Source: Chamaea fasciata
Taxonomy: Eukaryota; Chordata; Aves; Passeriformes; Sylviidae
Assembly (NCBI GenBank): GCA_029207755.1
Contig: JARCOQ010000101.1
Location: 182,568-246,567 of the forward strand
Direction of reading: 5' to 3'
DNA length: 64,000 bases
Both the position numbers and the translations under genes were made by a program. Shown in pieces: positions 49,593 to 62,110 of the stretch (within the stretch, counting starts at the first letter, position 1; each line of letters starts with the position of its first letter). The notes under the pieces were generated by a model. It worked only from the letters and a program-made list of their open reading frames with translations. It made no database searches and was not told the DNA's origin.

Positions 49593-50595
49593 TCAGGCAC
49601 CTGGGCAGCTGACTTTACTTACCCCTGGAAACAGGCCATCATTTGTGCCCAACTCCCTCTGCCGGGCACCTGGTCTCGGCCACCTACAATCCCAAACGGA
49701 ACAGGATTTCTTCGCGATGCAAGCTGCCACAAACTGGAAGACTTGCTTCACTTGGAGGGCCAAAGGCCTCCTACAAACTGACACCAGGCACCTGGGCAGC
49801 TGACTTTACTTACCCCTGGAAACAGGCCATCCTTTGTGCCCAAGTCCCTCTGCCGGGCACCTGGCCTCGGCCACCTACAATCCCGAACGGAACAGGATTT
49901 CTTCCAGATGCAAGCTGCCACAAACTGTAGGACTAGCTTCCCTTAGAGGGCCAAAGGCCTGCTACAAACTGACATCAGGCACCTGGGCAGCTGACTTTAC
50001 TTACCCCTGGAAACAGGCCATCCTTTGTGCCCAACTCCCTCTGCCGGGCACCTGGCCTCGGCCACCTAGAATTGGAAACGGAACAGTATTTCTTCCAGAT
50101 GCAAGCTGCCACAAGCTAGAAGCCTGGCTTCCCATGGAGGAACAATTGCCATCTGCAAACTGACATCAGGCACCTGGGCAGCTGACTTTACTTATCCCTG
50201 GAAACAGGCCATCCTTTGTGCCCAACTCCCTCTGCCGGGCACCCGGCTCCGTGCACCTACAATCTTGAACGGAACAGGATTTCTTCCAGATGCAAGCTGC
50301 CACAAGCAGGAAGCCTGGCTTCGCATGGAGGGCCAAAGGCCTCCTACAAACTGCCATCAGGCACCTGGGCAGCTGACTTTACTTACCCCTAAAAACAGGC
50401 CATCCTTTGTTCCCAACTCCCTCTGCCGGGCTCCCAGCTTCAGCCACCTACAATCTTGAATGGAACAGGATTTTTTCCAGATGCAAGATGCCTTGAACAG
50501 GAAGACTAGCATCACTTGGGGAGCCATAGGCCTTCAACAAACTGACATCAGGCACCTGGGCAGCTGAATTTACTTACCCCTGGAAACAGGCCATC
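48661..50595 (+). repeat. Diverged-monomer block K, copy 2
   Basis: Second copy of 41594-43528. Private changes are CAGACCATC near 49442 and CTACGGTCCC near 49495. It continues without a break into further diverged monomers to about 52.1 kb. Confidence 0.88.
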
Positions 50596-52141
50596 ATTTG
50601 TGCCCAACTCCCTCTGCCGGGCACCTGGCCTCGGCCACCTACAATTTCGAACGGAACAGGATTTATTCCAGATGCAAGCTGCCACTAACTGGAAGACTTG
50701 GTTCCCTTGGAGGGCCAAAGACCTCCTACAAACTGACATCAGGCACCTGGGCAGCTGACGTTACTTACCCCTGGAAACAGGCCATCCTTTGTTCCCAACT
50801 CCCTTAGCAGTGCACCCGGATCCGGCCACCTACAATCCCGAACGGAACAGGATTTCTTCCAGATGCAAGCTGCCACAAGCAGGAAGCCTGGCTTCCCATG
50901 GAGGGCCAAAGGCCTCCTACAAACTGACATCAGGCACCTGGGCAGCTGACTTTACTTACCCCTGGAAACAGGCCATCCTTTGTGCCCAACTCCCTCTGCC
51001 GGGCACCCGGCTCTGTGCACCTACAATCCCGAACGGAACAGCATTTCTTCCAGATGCAAGCTGCCACAAACTGGAAGACTAGCTTCCCTTAGAGGGCCAA
51101 AGGCCTCCTAAAAACTGACATCAGGCACCTGGGCAGCTGACTTTACTTACCCCTGGAAACAGGCCATCCTTTGTTACCAACTCCCTCTGCCGGGCACCAG
51201 GCCTCGGCCACCTACAATCCCAAACAGAACAGGATTTCTTAAAGATGCAAGCTGCCACAAGCTGGAAGCCTGGCTTCCCTTGGAGGGCCAAAGGCCTCCT
51301 ACAAACTGACATCAGGCACCTGGGCAGCTGACTTTACATGCCCCTGGAAACAGGCCATCCTTTGTTCCCAACTCCCTCTGCCGGGCACCCGGCTCCGTGC
51401 ACCTACAATCCCGAACGGAACAGGATTTCTTCCAGATGCAAGCTGCCACAAGCAGGAAGCCTGGCTTCCCATGGAGGGCCAAAGGCCTCCTACAGACTGA
51501 CATCAGGCACCTGGGCAGCTGACTTTACTTGCCCTTAAAAACAGGCCATCCTTTGTTCCCAACTCCCTCTGCCGGGCACTCGGCTTCAGCCACCTACAAT
51601 CTTGAATGGAACAGGATTTTTTCCAGATGCAAGCTGCCTTGAACAGGAAGACTACCATCACTTGGGGGGCCATAGGCCTGCAACAAACTGACATCAGGCA
51701 CCTGGGCAGCTGACTTTACTTACCCCTGGAAACAGGCCATCATTTGTGCCCAACTCCCTCTGCCGGGCACCTGGCCTCGGCCACCTACAATCCCGAACGG
51801 AACAGGATTTCTTCCAGATGCAAGCTGCCACTAACTGGACGACTTGGTTCCCTTGGAGGGCCAAAGGCCTCCTACAAACTGACACCAGGCACCTGGGCAG
51901 CTGACTTTACTTACCCCTGGAAACAGGCCAACCTTTGTACCCAACTCCCTCTGCCGGGCACCTGGCCTCGGCCACCTACAATCCAGAACGGAACAGGATT
52001 TCTTCCAGATGCAAGCTGCCACAAACTGGAAGACTTGCTTCCCTTGGAGGGCCAAAGTCCTCCTGCAAACTGACATCAGGCACCTGGGCAGCTGACTTTA
52101 CTTACCCCTGGAAACAGGCCATCCTTTGTTCCCAACTCCCT
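49784..52141 (+). repeat. Block L, copy 1 (diverged monomers, 2358 bp)
   Basis: Matches 58187-60545 at offset 8403 bp, rising to 8404 after the extra G near 58571. It contains the CACCCGGCTCTGTGCACC, GCAGTGCACCCGGATCC, CTTAAAGATGC and GCCCTTAAAAACAGG variants, which I saw nowhere else. It ends at C52142/T60546. Confidence 0.88.
51504..51694 (+). repeat. Second diverged monomer type (CACTCGGCTTCAGCC)
   Basis: Shares AATCTTGAATGG, GGATTTTTTCC and CTTGAACAGGAAGACTA with the unit at 43291-43481. It differs in CACTCGGCTTCAGCC, GCCCTTAAAAACAGG and CACTTGGGGGGCCATAGG. A copy lies at 59908-60098. Confidence 0.83.
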
Positions 52142-52257
52142 CAGCCGGGCACCACGCCTCGACCACCAACGATCCCAAACGGAACAGGATTTCTTCAAGA
52201 TGCAAGCTGCCACAAGCTGGAAGCCTGGCTTCCCATGGAGGAACAATTGCCATCTGT

Positions 52258-55200
52258 AAACTGACATCAGGCACCTGGGCAGCTGACTTTACTTACCCCT
52301 GGAAACAGTCCATCATTTGTGCCCAACTCCCTCTGCCGGGCACCTAGCCTCGGCCACCTACAATCCCGAACGGAACAGGATTTCTTTCAGATGCAAGCTG
52401 CCACAAGCTGGAAGCCTGGCTTCCCATGGAGGAACAATTGCCATCTGCAAACTGACATCAGGCACCTGGGCAGCTGACTTTACTTACCCCTGGAAACAGG
52501 CCATCCTTTGTGCCCAACTCCCTCTGCCGGGCACCTGGCCTCGGCCTCCTACAATCCAGAACGGAACAGGATTTCTTCCAGATGCAAGCCGCCACAAGCT
52601 GGAAGCCTGGCTTCCCTTGGAGGGCCAAAGGCCTCCTACAAACTGACACCAGGCACCTGGGCAGCTGACTTTACTAACCCCTGGAAACAGTCCATCATTT
52701 GTGCCCAACTCCCTCTGCCGGGCACCTGGCCTCGGCCACCTACAATCCCGAATGGAACAGGATTTCTACCAGATGCAAGCTGCCACAAACTGGAAGACTA
52801 GTTTCCCTAGAAGGGCCAAAGGCCTCCTACAAACTGACATCAGGCACCTGGGCAGCTGACTTTACTTACCCCTGGAAACAGGCCATTCTTTGTTCCCAAC
52901 TCCCTTAGCCAGGCACCAGGCCTCGGCCACCTACGATCCCAAACGGAACAGGATTTCTTCAAGATGCAAGCCGCCACAAGCCGGAAGCCTGGCTGCTCTT
53001 GGAGGGCCAAAGGCCTCCTACAAACTGACATCAGGCACCTGGGCAGCTGACTTTACTTACCCCTGGAAACAGGCCATCATTTGTGCCCAACTCCCTCTGC
53101 CGGGCACGTGGCCTTGGTTACCTGCAATCCCGATCGTATCAGGATTTCTTCCAGATGCAAGCTGCCACAAACTGGAAGACTAGTTTCCCTTGAAGGGCCA
53201 AAGGCCTCCTACAAACTGACATCAGGCACCTGGGCAGTTGACTTTACTTACCCCTGGAAACAGGCCATCCTTTGTGCCCAAGTCCCTCTGCCGGGCACCA
53301 GGCCTCGGCCACCTACAATCCCAAACGGAACAGGATTTCTCCCAGATGCAAGCTGCCACAAGCTGGAAGCCTGGCTTCCCATGGAGGGCCAAAGGCCTCC
53401 TACAAACTGACATCAGGCACCTGGGCAGGTGACTTTACTTACACCTGGAAGCAGGCCATCATTTGTGCCCAACTCCCTCTGCCGGGCACCTAGCCTCGGC
53501 CACCTACAATCCCGAACGGAACAGGATTTCTTCCAGATGCAAGCTGCCACAAGCTAGAAGCCTGGCTTCCCATGGAGGAACAATTGCCATCTGCAAACTG
53601 ACATCAGGCACCTGGGCAGCTGACTTTACTTACCCCTGGAAACAGGCCATCATTTCTGCCCAACTCCCTCTGCCGGGCACCTGGCCTCGGCCACCTACAA
53701 TCCAGAACGGAACAGGATTTCTTCCAGATGCAAGCTGCCACAAACTGGAAAACTACCTTCCCTTAAAGGGCCAAAGGCCTGCTACAAACTGACATCAGGC
53801 ACCTGGGCAGGTGACTTTACTTACCCCTGGAAACAGGCCATCCTTTGTTCCCAACTCCCTTAGCCAGGCACCAGGCCTCGGCCTCCAACGATCCCAAATG
53901 GAACAGGATTTCTTCCAGATGCAAGCTGCCACAAGCCGGAAGCCTGGCTGCTCTTGGAGGGCCAAAGGCCTCCTACAAACTGACATCAGGCACCTGGGCA
54001 GCTGACTTTACTTACCCCTGGAAACAGGCCATCATTTGTGCCCAACTCCCTCTGCCGGGCACGTGGCCTTGGCCACCTGCAATCCCGAATGGATCAGGAT
54101 TTCTTCCAGATGCAAGCTGCCACAAACTGGAAGACTAGTTTCCCTTGAAGGGCCAAAGGCCTCCTACAAACTGACATCAGGCACCTGGGCAGCTGACTTT
54201 ACTTACCCCTGGAAACAGGCCATCATTTGTGCCCAACTCCCTCTGCCGGGCACCTGGCCTCGGCCACCTACAATCCCAAACAAAACAGTATTTCTTCCAG
54301 ATGCAAGCTGCCACAAGCTGGAAGCCTGGCTTCCCATGGAGGGCCAAAGGCCTCCTACAAACTGACATCAGGCACCTGGGCAGCTGACTTTACTTACCCC
54401 TGGAAACAGTCCATCATTTGTGCCCAACTCACTCTGCCGGGCCCCTAGCCTCGGCCACCTACAATCCCAAACGGAACAGGATTTCTTCCAGATGCAAGCT
54501 GCCACAAGCTGGAAGCCTGGCTTCCCATGGAGGAACAATTGCCATCTGCAAACTGACATCAGGCACCTGGGCAGCTGACTTTACTTACCCCTGGAAACAG
54601 GCCATCATTTGTGCCCAACTCCCTCTGCCGGGCACCTGGCCTCGGCCACCTACAATCCCGAACGGAACAGCATTTCTTCGCGATGCAAGCTGCCACAAAC
54701 TGGAAGACTTGCTTCCCTTGGAGGGCCAAAGGCCTCCTACAAACTGACATCAGGCACCTGGGCAGCTGACTTTACTTACCCCTGGAAACAGGCCATCCTT
54801 TGTTCCCAACTCCCTTAGCGAGGCACCAGGCCTCGGCCACCTACGATCCCAAACGGAACAGGATTTTTCAAGATGCAAGCTGCCACAAGCCGGAAGCCTG
54901 GCTGCTCTTGGAGGGCCAAAGGCCTCCTAAAAACTGACATCAGGCACCTGGGCAGCTGACTTTACTTACCCCTGGAAACAGGCCATCATTTGTGCCCAAC
55001 TCCCTCTGCCGGGCACGTGGCCTTGGCTACCTGCAATCCCGATCGGATCAGGATTTCTTCCAGATGCAAGCTGCCACAAACTGGAAGACTAGTTTCCCTT
55101 GAAGGGCCAAAGGCCTCCTACAAACTGACATCAGGCACCTGGGCAGTTGACTTTACTTACCCCTGGAAACAGGCCATCATTTGTGCCCAACTCCCTCTGC

Positions 55201-55269
55201 CGGGCACCAGGCCTCGGCCACCTACAATCCCAAACGGAACAGGATTTCTTCCAGATGCAAGCTGCCACA
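52258..55269 (+). repeat. Higher-order block J, copy 2 (about 3.0 kb)
   Basis: Second copy of 38507-41518. Private changes include CTCGGCCTCC near 52545, GCAAGCCGCC near 52587 and 52970, and CAAACAAAACAG near 54286. Confidence 0.87.
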
Positions 55270-58186
55270 TGCTGGAAGCCTGGCTTCCCTTGGAGGGCCA
55301 AAGGCCTCCTACAAACTGACATCAGGCACCTGGGCAGCTGACTTTACTTACCCCTGGAAACAGGCCATCATTTGTGCCCAACTCCCTCTGCCGGGCACCT
55401 AGCCTCGGCCACCTACAATCCTGAACGGAACAGGATTTCTTCCAGATGCAAGCTGCCACAAGCTGGAAGCCTGGCTTCCCATGGAGGAACAATTGCCATC
55501 TGCCAACTGACATCAGGCACCTGGGCAGCTGACTTTACTTACCCCTGGAAACAGGCCATCATTTGTGCCCAACTCCCTCAGCCGGGCGCCTGGCCTCGGC
55601 CACCTACAATCCAGAACGGAACAGGATTTCTTCCAGATGCAAGCTGCCACAAACTGGAAGACTTGCTTCCCTTGGAGGGCCAAAGTCCTCCTAAAAACTG
55701 ACATCAGGCACCTGGGCAGCTGACTTTACTTACCCCTGGAAACAGGCCATCCTTTGTTCCCAACTCCCTTAGCCAGGCACCAGGCCTCGGCCACCTACGA
55801 TCCCAAACGGAACAGGATTTCTTCAAGATGCAAGCTGCCACAAGCCGGAAGCCTGGCTGCTCTTGGAGGGCCAAAGGCCTCCTACAAACTGACATCAGGC
55901 ACCTGGGCAGCTGACTTTACTTACCCCTGGAAACAGGCCATCATTTGTGCCCAACTCCCTCTGACGGGCACGTGGCCTTGGCCACCTGCAATCCCGAATG
56001 GATCTGGATTTCTTCCAGATTCAAGCTGCCACAAACTGGAAGACTAGTTTCCCTTGAAGGGCCAAAGGCCTCCTACAAACTGACATCAGGCACCTGGGCA
56101 GCTGACTTTACTTACCCCTGGAAACAGGCCATCATTTGTGCCCACCTCCCTCTGCCGGGCACCTGGCCTCGGCCACCTACAATCCCAAACGGAACAGGAT
56201 TTCTTCCAGACACAAGCTGCCACAAGCTGGAAGCCTGGCTTCCCATGGAGAGCCAAAGGCCTCCTACAAACTGACATCAGGCACCTGGGCAGCTGACTTT
56301 ACTTACCCCTGGAAACAGGCCATCATTTGTGCCCAACTCCCTCTGCAGGGCACCTAGCCTCGGCCACCTACAATCCCGAACGGAACAGGATTTCTTCCAG
56401 ATGCAAGCTGCCACAAGCTGGAAGCCTGGCTTCCCATGGAGGAACAATTGCCATCTGCCAACTGACATCAGGCACCTGGGCAGCTGACTTTACTTACCCC
56501 TGGAAACAGGCCATCATTTGTGCCCAACTCCCTCTGCCGGGCGCCTGGCCTCGGCCACCTACAATCCAGAACGGAACAGGATTTCTTCGCGATGCAAGCT
56601 GCCACAAACTGGAAGACTTGCTTCCCTTGGAGGGCCAAAGTCCTCCTACAAACTGACATCAGGCACCTGGGCAGCTGACTTTACTTACCCCTGGAAACAG
56701 GCCATCCTTTGTTCCCAACTCCCTTAGCCAGGCACCAGGCCTCGGCCACCTACGATCCCAAACGGAACAGGATTTCTTCAAGATTCAAGCTGCCACAAGC
56801 CGGAAGCCTGGCTGCTCTTGGAGGGCCAAAGGCCTCCTACAAACTGACATCAGGCACCTGGGCAGCTGACTTTACTTACCCCTGGAAACAGGCCATCATT
56901 TGTGCCCACCTCCCTCTGCCGGGCACCTGGCCTCGGCCACCTACAATGCCAAACGGAACAGGATTTCTTCTAGATGCAAGCTGCCACAAGCTGGAAGCCT
57001 GGCTTCCCATGGAGGGCCAAAGGCCTCCTACAAACTGACATCAGGCACCTGGGCAGCTGACTTTACTTACCCCTGGATACAGGCCATCATTTGTGCCCAA
57101 CTCCCTCTGCCGGGCACCTGGCCTCGGCCACCTGCAATCCCGAATGTAACAGGATTTCTTCCAGATGCAAGCTGCCACAAACTGGAAGACTAGTTTCCCT
57201 TGAAGGGCCAAAGGCCTCCTACAAACTGACATCAGGCACCTGGGCAGCTGACTTTACTTACCCCTCGAAACAGGCCATCCTTTGCGCACAACTCCCTCTG
57301 CCGGCCACCTGGCCTCGGCCACCTACAATCCCAAACGGAACAGGATTTCTTCCAGATGCAAGCTGCCACAAACTGGAAGACTACCTTCCCTTAGCGGGCC
57401 AACGGCCTGCTACAAACTGACATCAGGCACCTGGGCAACTGACTTTACATGCCCCTGGAAACAGGCCATCCTTTGTGCCCAACTCCCTCTGCCGGGCACC
57501 CGGCTCCGTGCACCTACAATCCCGAACGGAACAGGATTTCTTCCAGATGCAAGCTGCCACAAGCTGGAAGCCTGGCTTCCCATGGAGGGCCAAAGGCCTC
57601 CTAAAAACTGACATCAGGCACCTGGGCAGCTGACTTTACTTACCCCTGGAAACAGGCCATCATTTGTGCCCAACTCCCTCTGCCGGGCACCTGGCCTCGG
57701 CCACCTACAATCCCGAACGGAACAGGATTTCTTCGCGATGCAAGCTGCCAAAAGCTGGAAGACTTGCTTCCCTTGGAGGGCCAAAGGCCTCCTACAAACT
57801 GACATCAGGCACCTGGGCAGCTGACTTTACTTACCCCTGGAAACAGGCCATCCTTTGTGCCCAACTCCCTTAGCCGGGCACCAGGCCTCGGCCACTTACG
57901 ATCCCAAACGGAACAGGATTTCTTCCAGATGCAAGCTGCCACAAGCTGGAAGCCTGGCTTCCCATGGAGGAACAATTGCCATCTGCAAACTGACATCAGG
58001 CACCTGGGCAGCTGACTTTACTTACCCCTGGAAACAGGCCATCATTTGTGCCCAGCTCCCTCTGCCGGGCACCTGGCCTCGGCCACCTACGATCCCAAAC
58101 AGAACAGGATTTCTTCAAGATGCAAGCTACCACAAACTGGAAGACTAGCTTCCCATGGAGGACCAAAGGCCTCCTACAAACTGACA
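54931..58186 (+). repeat. 45-monomer higher-order period, copy 2 (3256 bp matched)
   Basis: Second copy of 46337-49592. A further partial copy of its first part lies at 62111-63994. Confidence 0.9.
55424..57306 (+). repeat. Block M, copy 1
   Basis: Matches 62111-63994 at offset 6687 bp, rising to 6688 after the extra G near 63607. It carries CTGACGGGCACG, GGATCTGGATTTC, GATTCAAGC, CCAGACACAAGC and ATGGAGAGCC variants. Confidence 0.86.
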
Positions 58187-59002
58187 CCAGGCACCTGGGC
58201 AGCTGACTTTACTTACCCCTGGAAACAGGCCATCCTTTGTGCCCAAGTCCCTCTGCCGGGCACCTGGCCTCGGCCACCTACAATCCCGAACGGAACAGGA
58301 TTTCTTCCAGATGCAAGCTGCCACAAACTGTAGGACTAGCTTCCCTTAGAGGGCCAAAGGCCTGCTACAAACTGACATCAGGCACCTGGGCAGCTGACTT
58401 TACTTACCCCTGGAAACAGGCCATCCTTTGTGCCCAACTCCCTCTGCCGGGCACCTGGCCTCGGCCACCTAGAATTGGAAACGGAACAGTATTTCTTCCA
58501 GATGCAAGCTGCCACAAGCTAGAAGCCTGGCTTCCCATGGAGGAACAATTGCCATCTGCAAACTGACATCAGGGCACCTGGGCAGCTGACTTTACTTATC
58601 CCTGGAAACAGGCCATCCTTTGTGCCCAACTCCCTCTGCCGGGCACCCGGCTCCGTGCACCTACAATCTTGAACGGAACAGGATTTCTTCCAGATGCAAG
58701 CTGCCACAAGCAGGAAGCCTGGCTTCGCATGGAGGGCCAAAGGCCTCCTACAAACTGCCATCAGGCACCTGGGCAGCTGACTTTACTTACCCCTAAAAAC
58801 AGGCCATCCTTTGTTCCCAACTCCCTCTGCCGGGCTCCCAGCTTCAGCCACCTACAATCTTGAATGGAACAGGATTTTTTCCAGATGCAAGATGCCTTGA
58901 ACAGGAAGACTAGCATCACTTGGGGAGCCATAGGCCTTCAACAAACTGACATCAGGCACCTGGGCAGCTGAATTTACTTACCCCTGGAAACAGGCCATCA
59001 TT
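57255..59002 (+). repeat. Diverged-monomer block K, copy 3 (one monomer shorter)
   Basis: Corresponds to 48661-50595 but lacks exactly one monomer: the match jumps from 49592/58186 to 49784/58187. It has a private extra G (ATCAGGGCACC near 58571). The loss of one whole unit in phase is what intra-array unequal exchange or slippage by one monomer predicts. Confidence 0.87.
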
Positions 59003-60545
59003 TGTGCCCAACTCCCTCTGCCGGGCACCTGGCCTCGGCCACCTACAATTTCGAACGGAACAGGATTTATTCCAGATGCAAGCTGCCACTAACTGGAAGA
59101 CTTGGTTCCCTTGGAGGGCCAAAGACCTCCTACAAACTGACATCAGGCACCTGGGCAGCTGACGTTACTTACCCCTGGAAACAGGCCATCCTTTGTTCCC
59201 AACTCCCTTAGCAGTGCACCCGGATCCGGCCACCTACAATCCCGAACGGAACAGGATTTCTTCCAGATGCAAGCTGCCACAAGCAGGAAGCCTGGCTTCC
59301 CATGGAGGGCCAAAGGCCTCCTACAAACTGACATCAGGCACCTGGGCAGCTGACGTTACTTACCCCTGGAAACAGGCCATCCTTTGTGCCCAACTCCCTC
59401 TGCCGGGCACCCGGCTCTGTGCACCTACAATCCCGAACGGAACAGCATTTCTTCCAGATGCAAGCTGCCACAAACTGGAAGACTAGCTTCCCTTAGAGGG
59501 CCAAAGGCCTCCTAAAAACTGACATCAGGCACCTGGGCAGCTGACTTTACTTACCCCTGGAAACAGGCCATCCTTTGTTACCAACTCCCTCTGCCGGGCA
59601 CCAGGCCTCGGCCACCTACAATCCCAAACAGAACAGGATTTCTTAAAGATGCAAGCTGCCACAAGCTGGAAGCCTGGCTTCCCTTGGAGGGCCAAAGGCC
59701 TCCTACAAACTGACATCAGGCACCTGGGCAGCTGACTTTACATGCCCCTGGAAACAGGCCATCCTTTGTTCCCAACTCCCTCTGCCGGGCACCCGGCTCC
59801 GTGCACCTACAATCCCGAACGGAACAGGATTTCTTCCAGATGCAAGCTGCCACAAGCAGGAAGCCTGGCTTCCCATGGAGGGCCAAAGGCCTCCTACAGA
59901 CTGACATCAGGCACCTGGGCAGCTGACTTTACTTGCCCTTAAAAACAGGCCATCCTTTGTTCCCAACTCCCTCTGCCGGGCACTCGGCTTCAGCCACCTA
60001 CAATCTTGAATGGAACAGGATTTTTTCCAGATGCAAGCTGCCTTGAACAGGAAGACTACCATCACTTGGGGGGCCATAGGCCTGCAACAAACTGACATCA
60101 GGCACCTGGGCAGCTGACTTTACTTACCCCTGGAAACAGGCCATCATTTGTGCCCAACTCCCTCTGCCGGGCACCTGGCCTCGGCCACCTACAATCCCGA
60201 ACGGAACAGGATTTCTTCCAGATGCAAGCTGCCACTAACTGGACGACTTGGTTCCCTTGGAGGGCCAAAGGCCTCCTACAAACTGACACCAGGCACCTGG
60301 GCAGCTGACTTTACTTACCCCTGGAAACAGGCCAACCTTTGTACCCAACTCCCTCTGCCGGGCACCTGGCCTCGGCCACCTACAATCCAGAACGGAACAG
60401 GATTTCTTCCAGATGCAAGCTGCCACAAACTGGAAGACTTGCTTCCCTTGGAGGGCCAAAGTCCTCCTACAAACTGACATCAGGCACCTGGGCAGCTGAC
60501 TTTACTTACCCCTGGAAACAGGCCATCCTTTGTTCCCAACTCCCT
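58187..60545 (+). repeat. Block L, copy 2 (diverged monomers, 2359 bp)
   Basis: Second copy of 49784-52141. Private changes noticed are GACGTTACTTACC near 59354, where the other copy has GACTTTAC, and CTACAAACTG near 60468 against CTGCAAACTG. Confidence 0.88.
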
Positions 60546-62110
60546 TAGCCAGGCACCAGGCCTCGGCCACCTACGATCCCAAACGGACCAGGATTTCTTC
60601 AAGATGCAAGCTGCCACAAGCCGGAAGCCTGGCTGCTCTTGGAGGGCCAAAGGCCTCCTACAAACTGACATCAGGCACCTGGGCAGCTGACTTTACTTAC
60701 CCCTGGAAACAGGCCATCATTTGTGCCCAACTCCCTCTGACGGGCACGTGGCCTTGGCCACCTGCAATCCCGAATGGATCAGGATTTCTTCCAGATGCAA
60801 GCTGCCACAAACTGGAAGACTAGTTTCTCTTGAAGGACCAAAGGCCTCCTACAAACTGACATCAGGCACCTGGGCAGCTGACTTTACTTACCCCTGGAAA
60901 CAGGCCATCATTTGTGCCCACCTCCCTCTGCCGGGCACCTGGCCTCGGCCACCTACAATCCCAAACGGAACAGGATTTCTTCCAGATACAAGCTGCCACA
61001 AGCTGGAAGCCTGGCTTCCCATGGAGGGCCAAAGGCCTCCTACAAACTGACATCAGGCACCTGGGCAGCTGACTTTACTTACACCTGGAAGCAGGCCATC
61101 ATTTGTGCCCAACTCCCTCTGCCGGGGCACCTAGCCTCGGCCACCTACAATCCCGAACGGAACAGGATTTCTTCCAGATGCAAGCTGCCACAAGCTGGAA
61201 GCCTGGCTTCCCATGGAGGAACAATTGCCATCTGCAAACTGACATCAGGCACCTGGGCAGCTGACTTTACTTACCCCTGGAAACAGGCCATCATTTCTGC
61301 CCAACTCCCTCTGCCGGGCACCTGGCCTCGGCCACCTACAATCCAGAACGGAACAGGATTTCTTCCAGATGCAAGCTGCCACAAACTGGAAAACTACCTT
61401 CCCTTAAAGGGCCAAAGGCCTGCTACAAACTGACATCAGGCACCTGGGCAGGTGACTTTACTTACCCCTGGAAACAGGCCATCCTTTGTTCCCAACTCCC
61501 TTAGCCAGGCACCAGGCCTCGGCCTCCAACGATCCCAAATGGAACAGGATTTCTTCCAGATGCAAGCTGCCACAAGCCGGAAGCCTGGCTGCTCTTGGAG
61601 GGCCAAAGGCCTCCTACAAACTGACATCAGGCACCTGGGCAGCTGACTTTACTTACCCCTGGAAACAGGCCATCATTTGTGCCCAACTCCCTCTGCCGGG
61701 CACGTGGCCTTGGCCACCTGCAATCCCGAATGGATCAGGATTTCTTCCAGATGCAAGCTGCCACAAACTGGAAGACTAGTTTCCCTTGAAGGGCCAAAGG
61801 CCTCCTACAAACTGACATCAGGCACCTGGGCAGCTGACTTTACTTACCCCTGGAAACAGGCCATCATTTGTGCCCAACTCCCTCTGCCGGGCACCAGGCC
61901 TTGGCCACCTACAATCCCAAACAAAACAGGATTTCTTCCAGATGCAAGCTGCCACAAGCTGGAAGCCTGGCTTCCCATGGAGGGCCAAAGGCCTCCTACA
62001 AACTGACATCAGGCACCTGGGCAGCTGACTTTACTTACCCCTGGAAACAGTCCATCATTTGTGCCCAACTCACTCTGCCGGGCCCCTAGCCTCGGCCACC
62101 TACAATCCCA

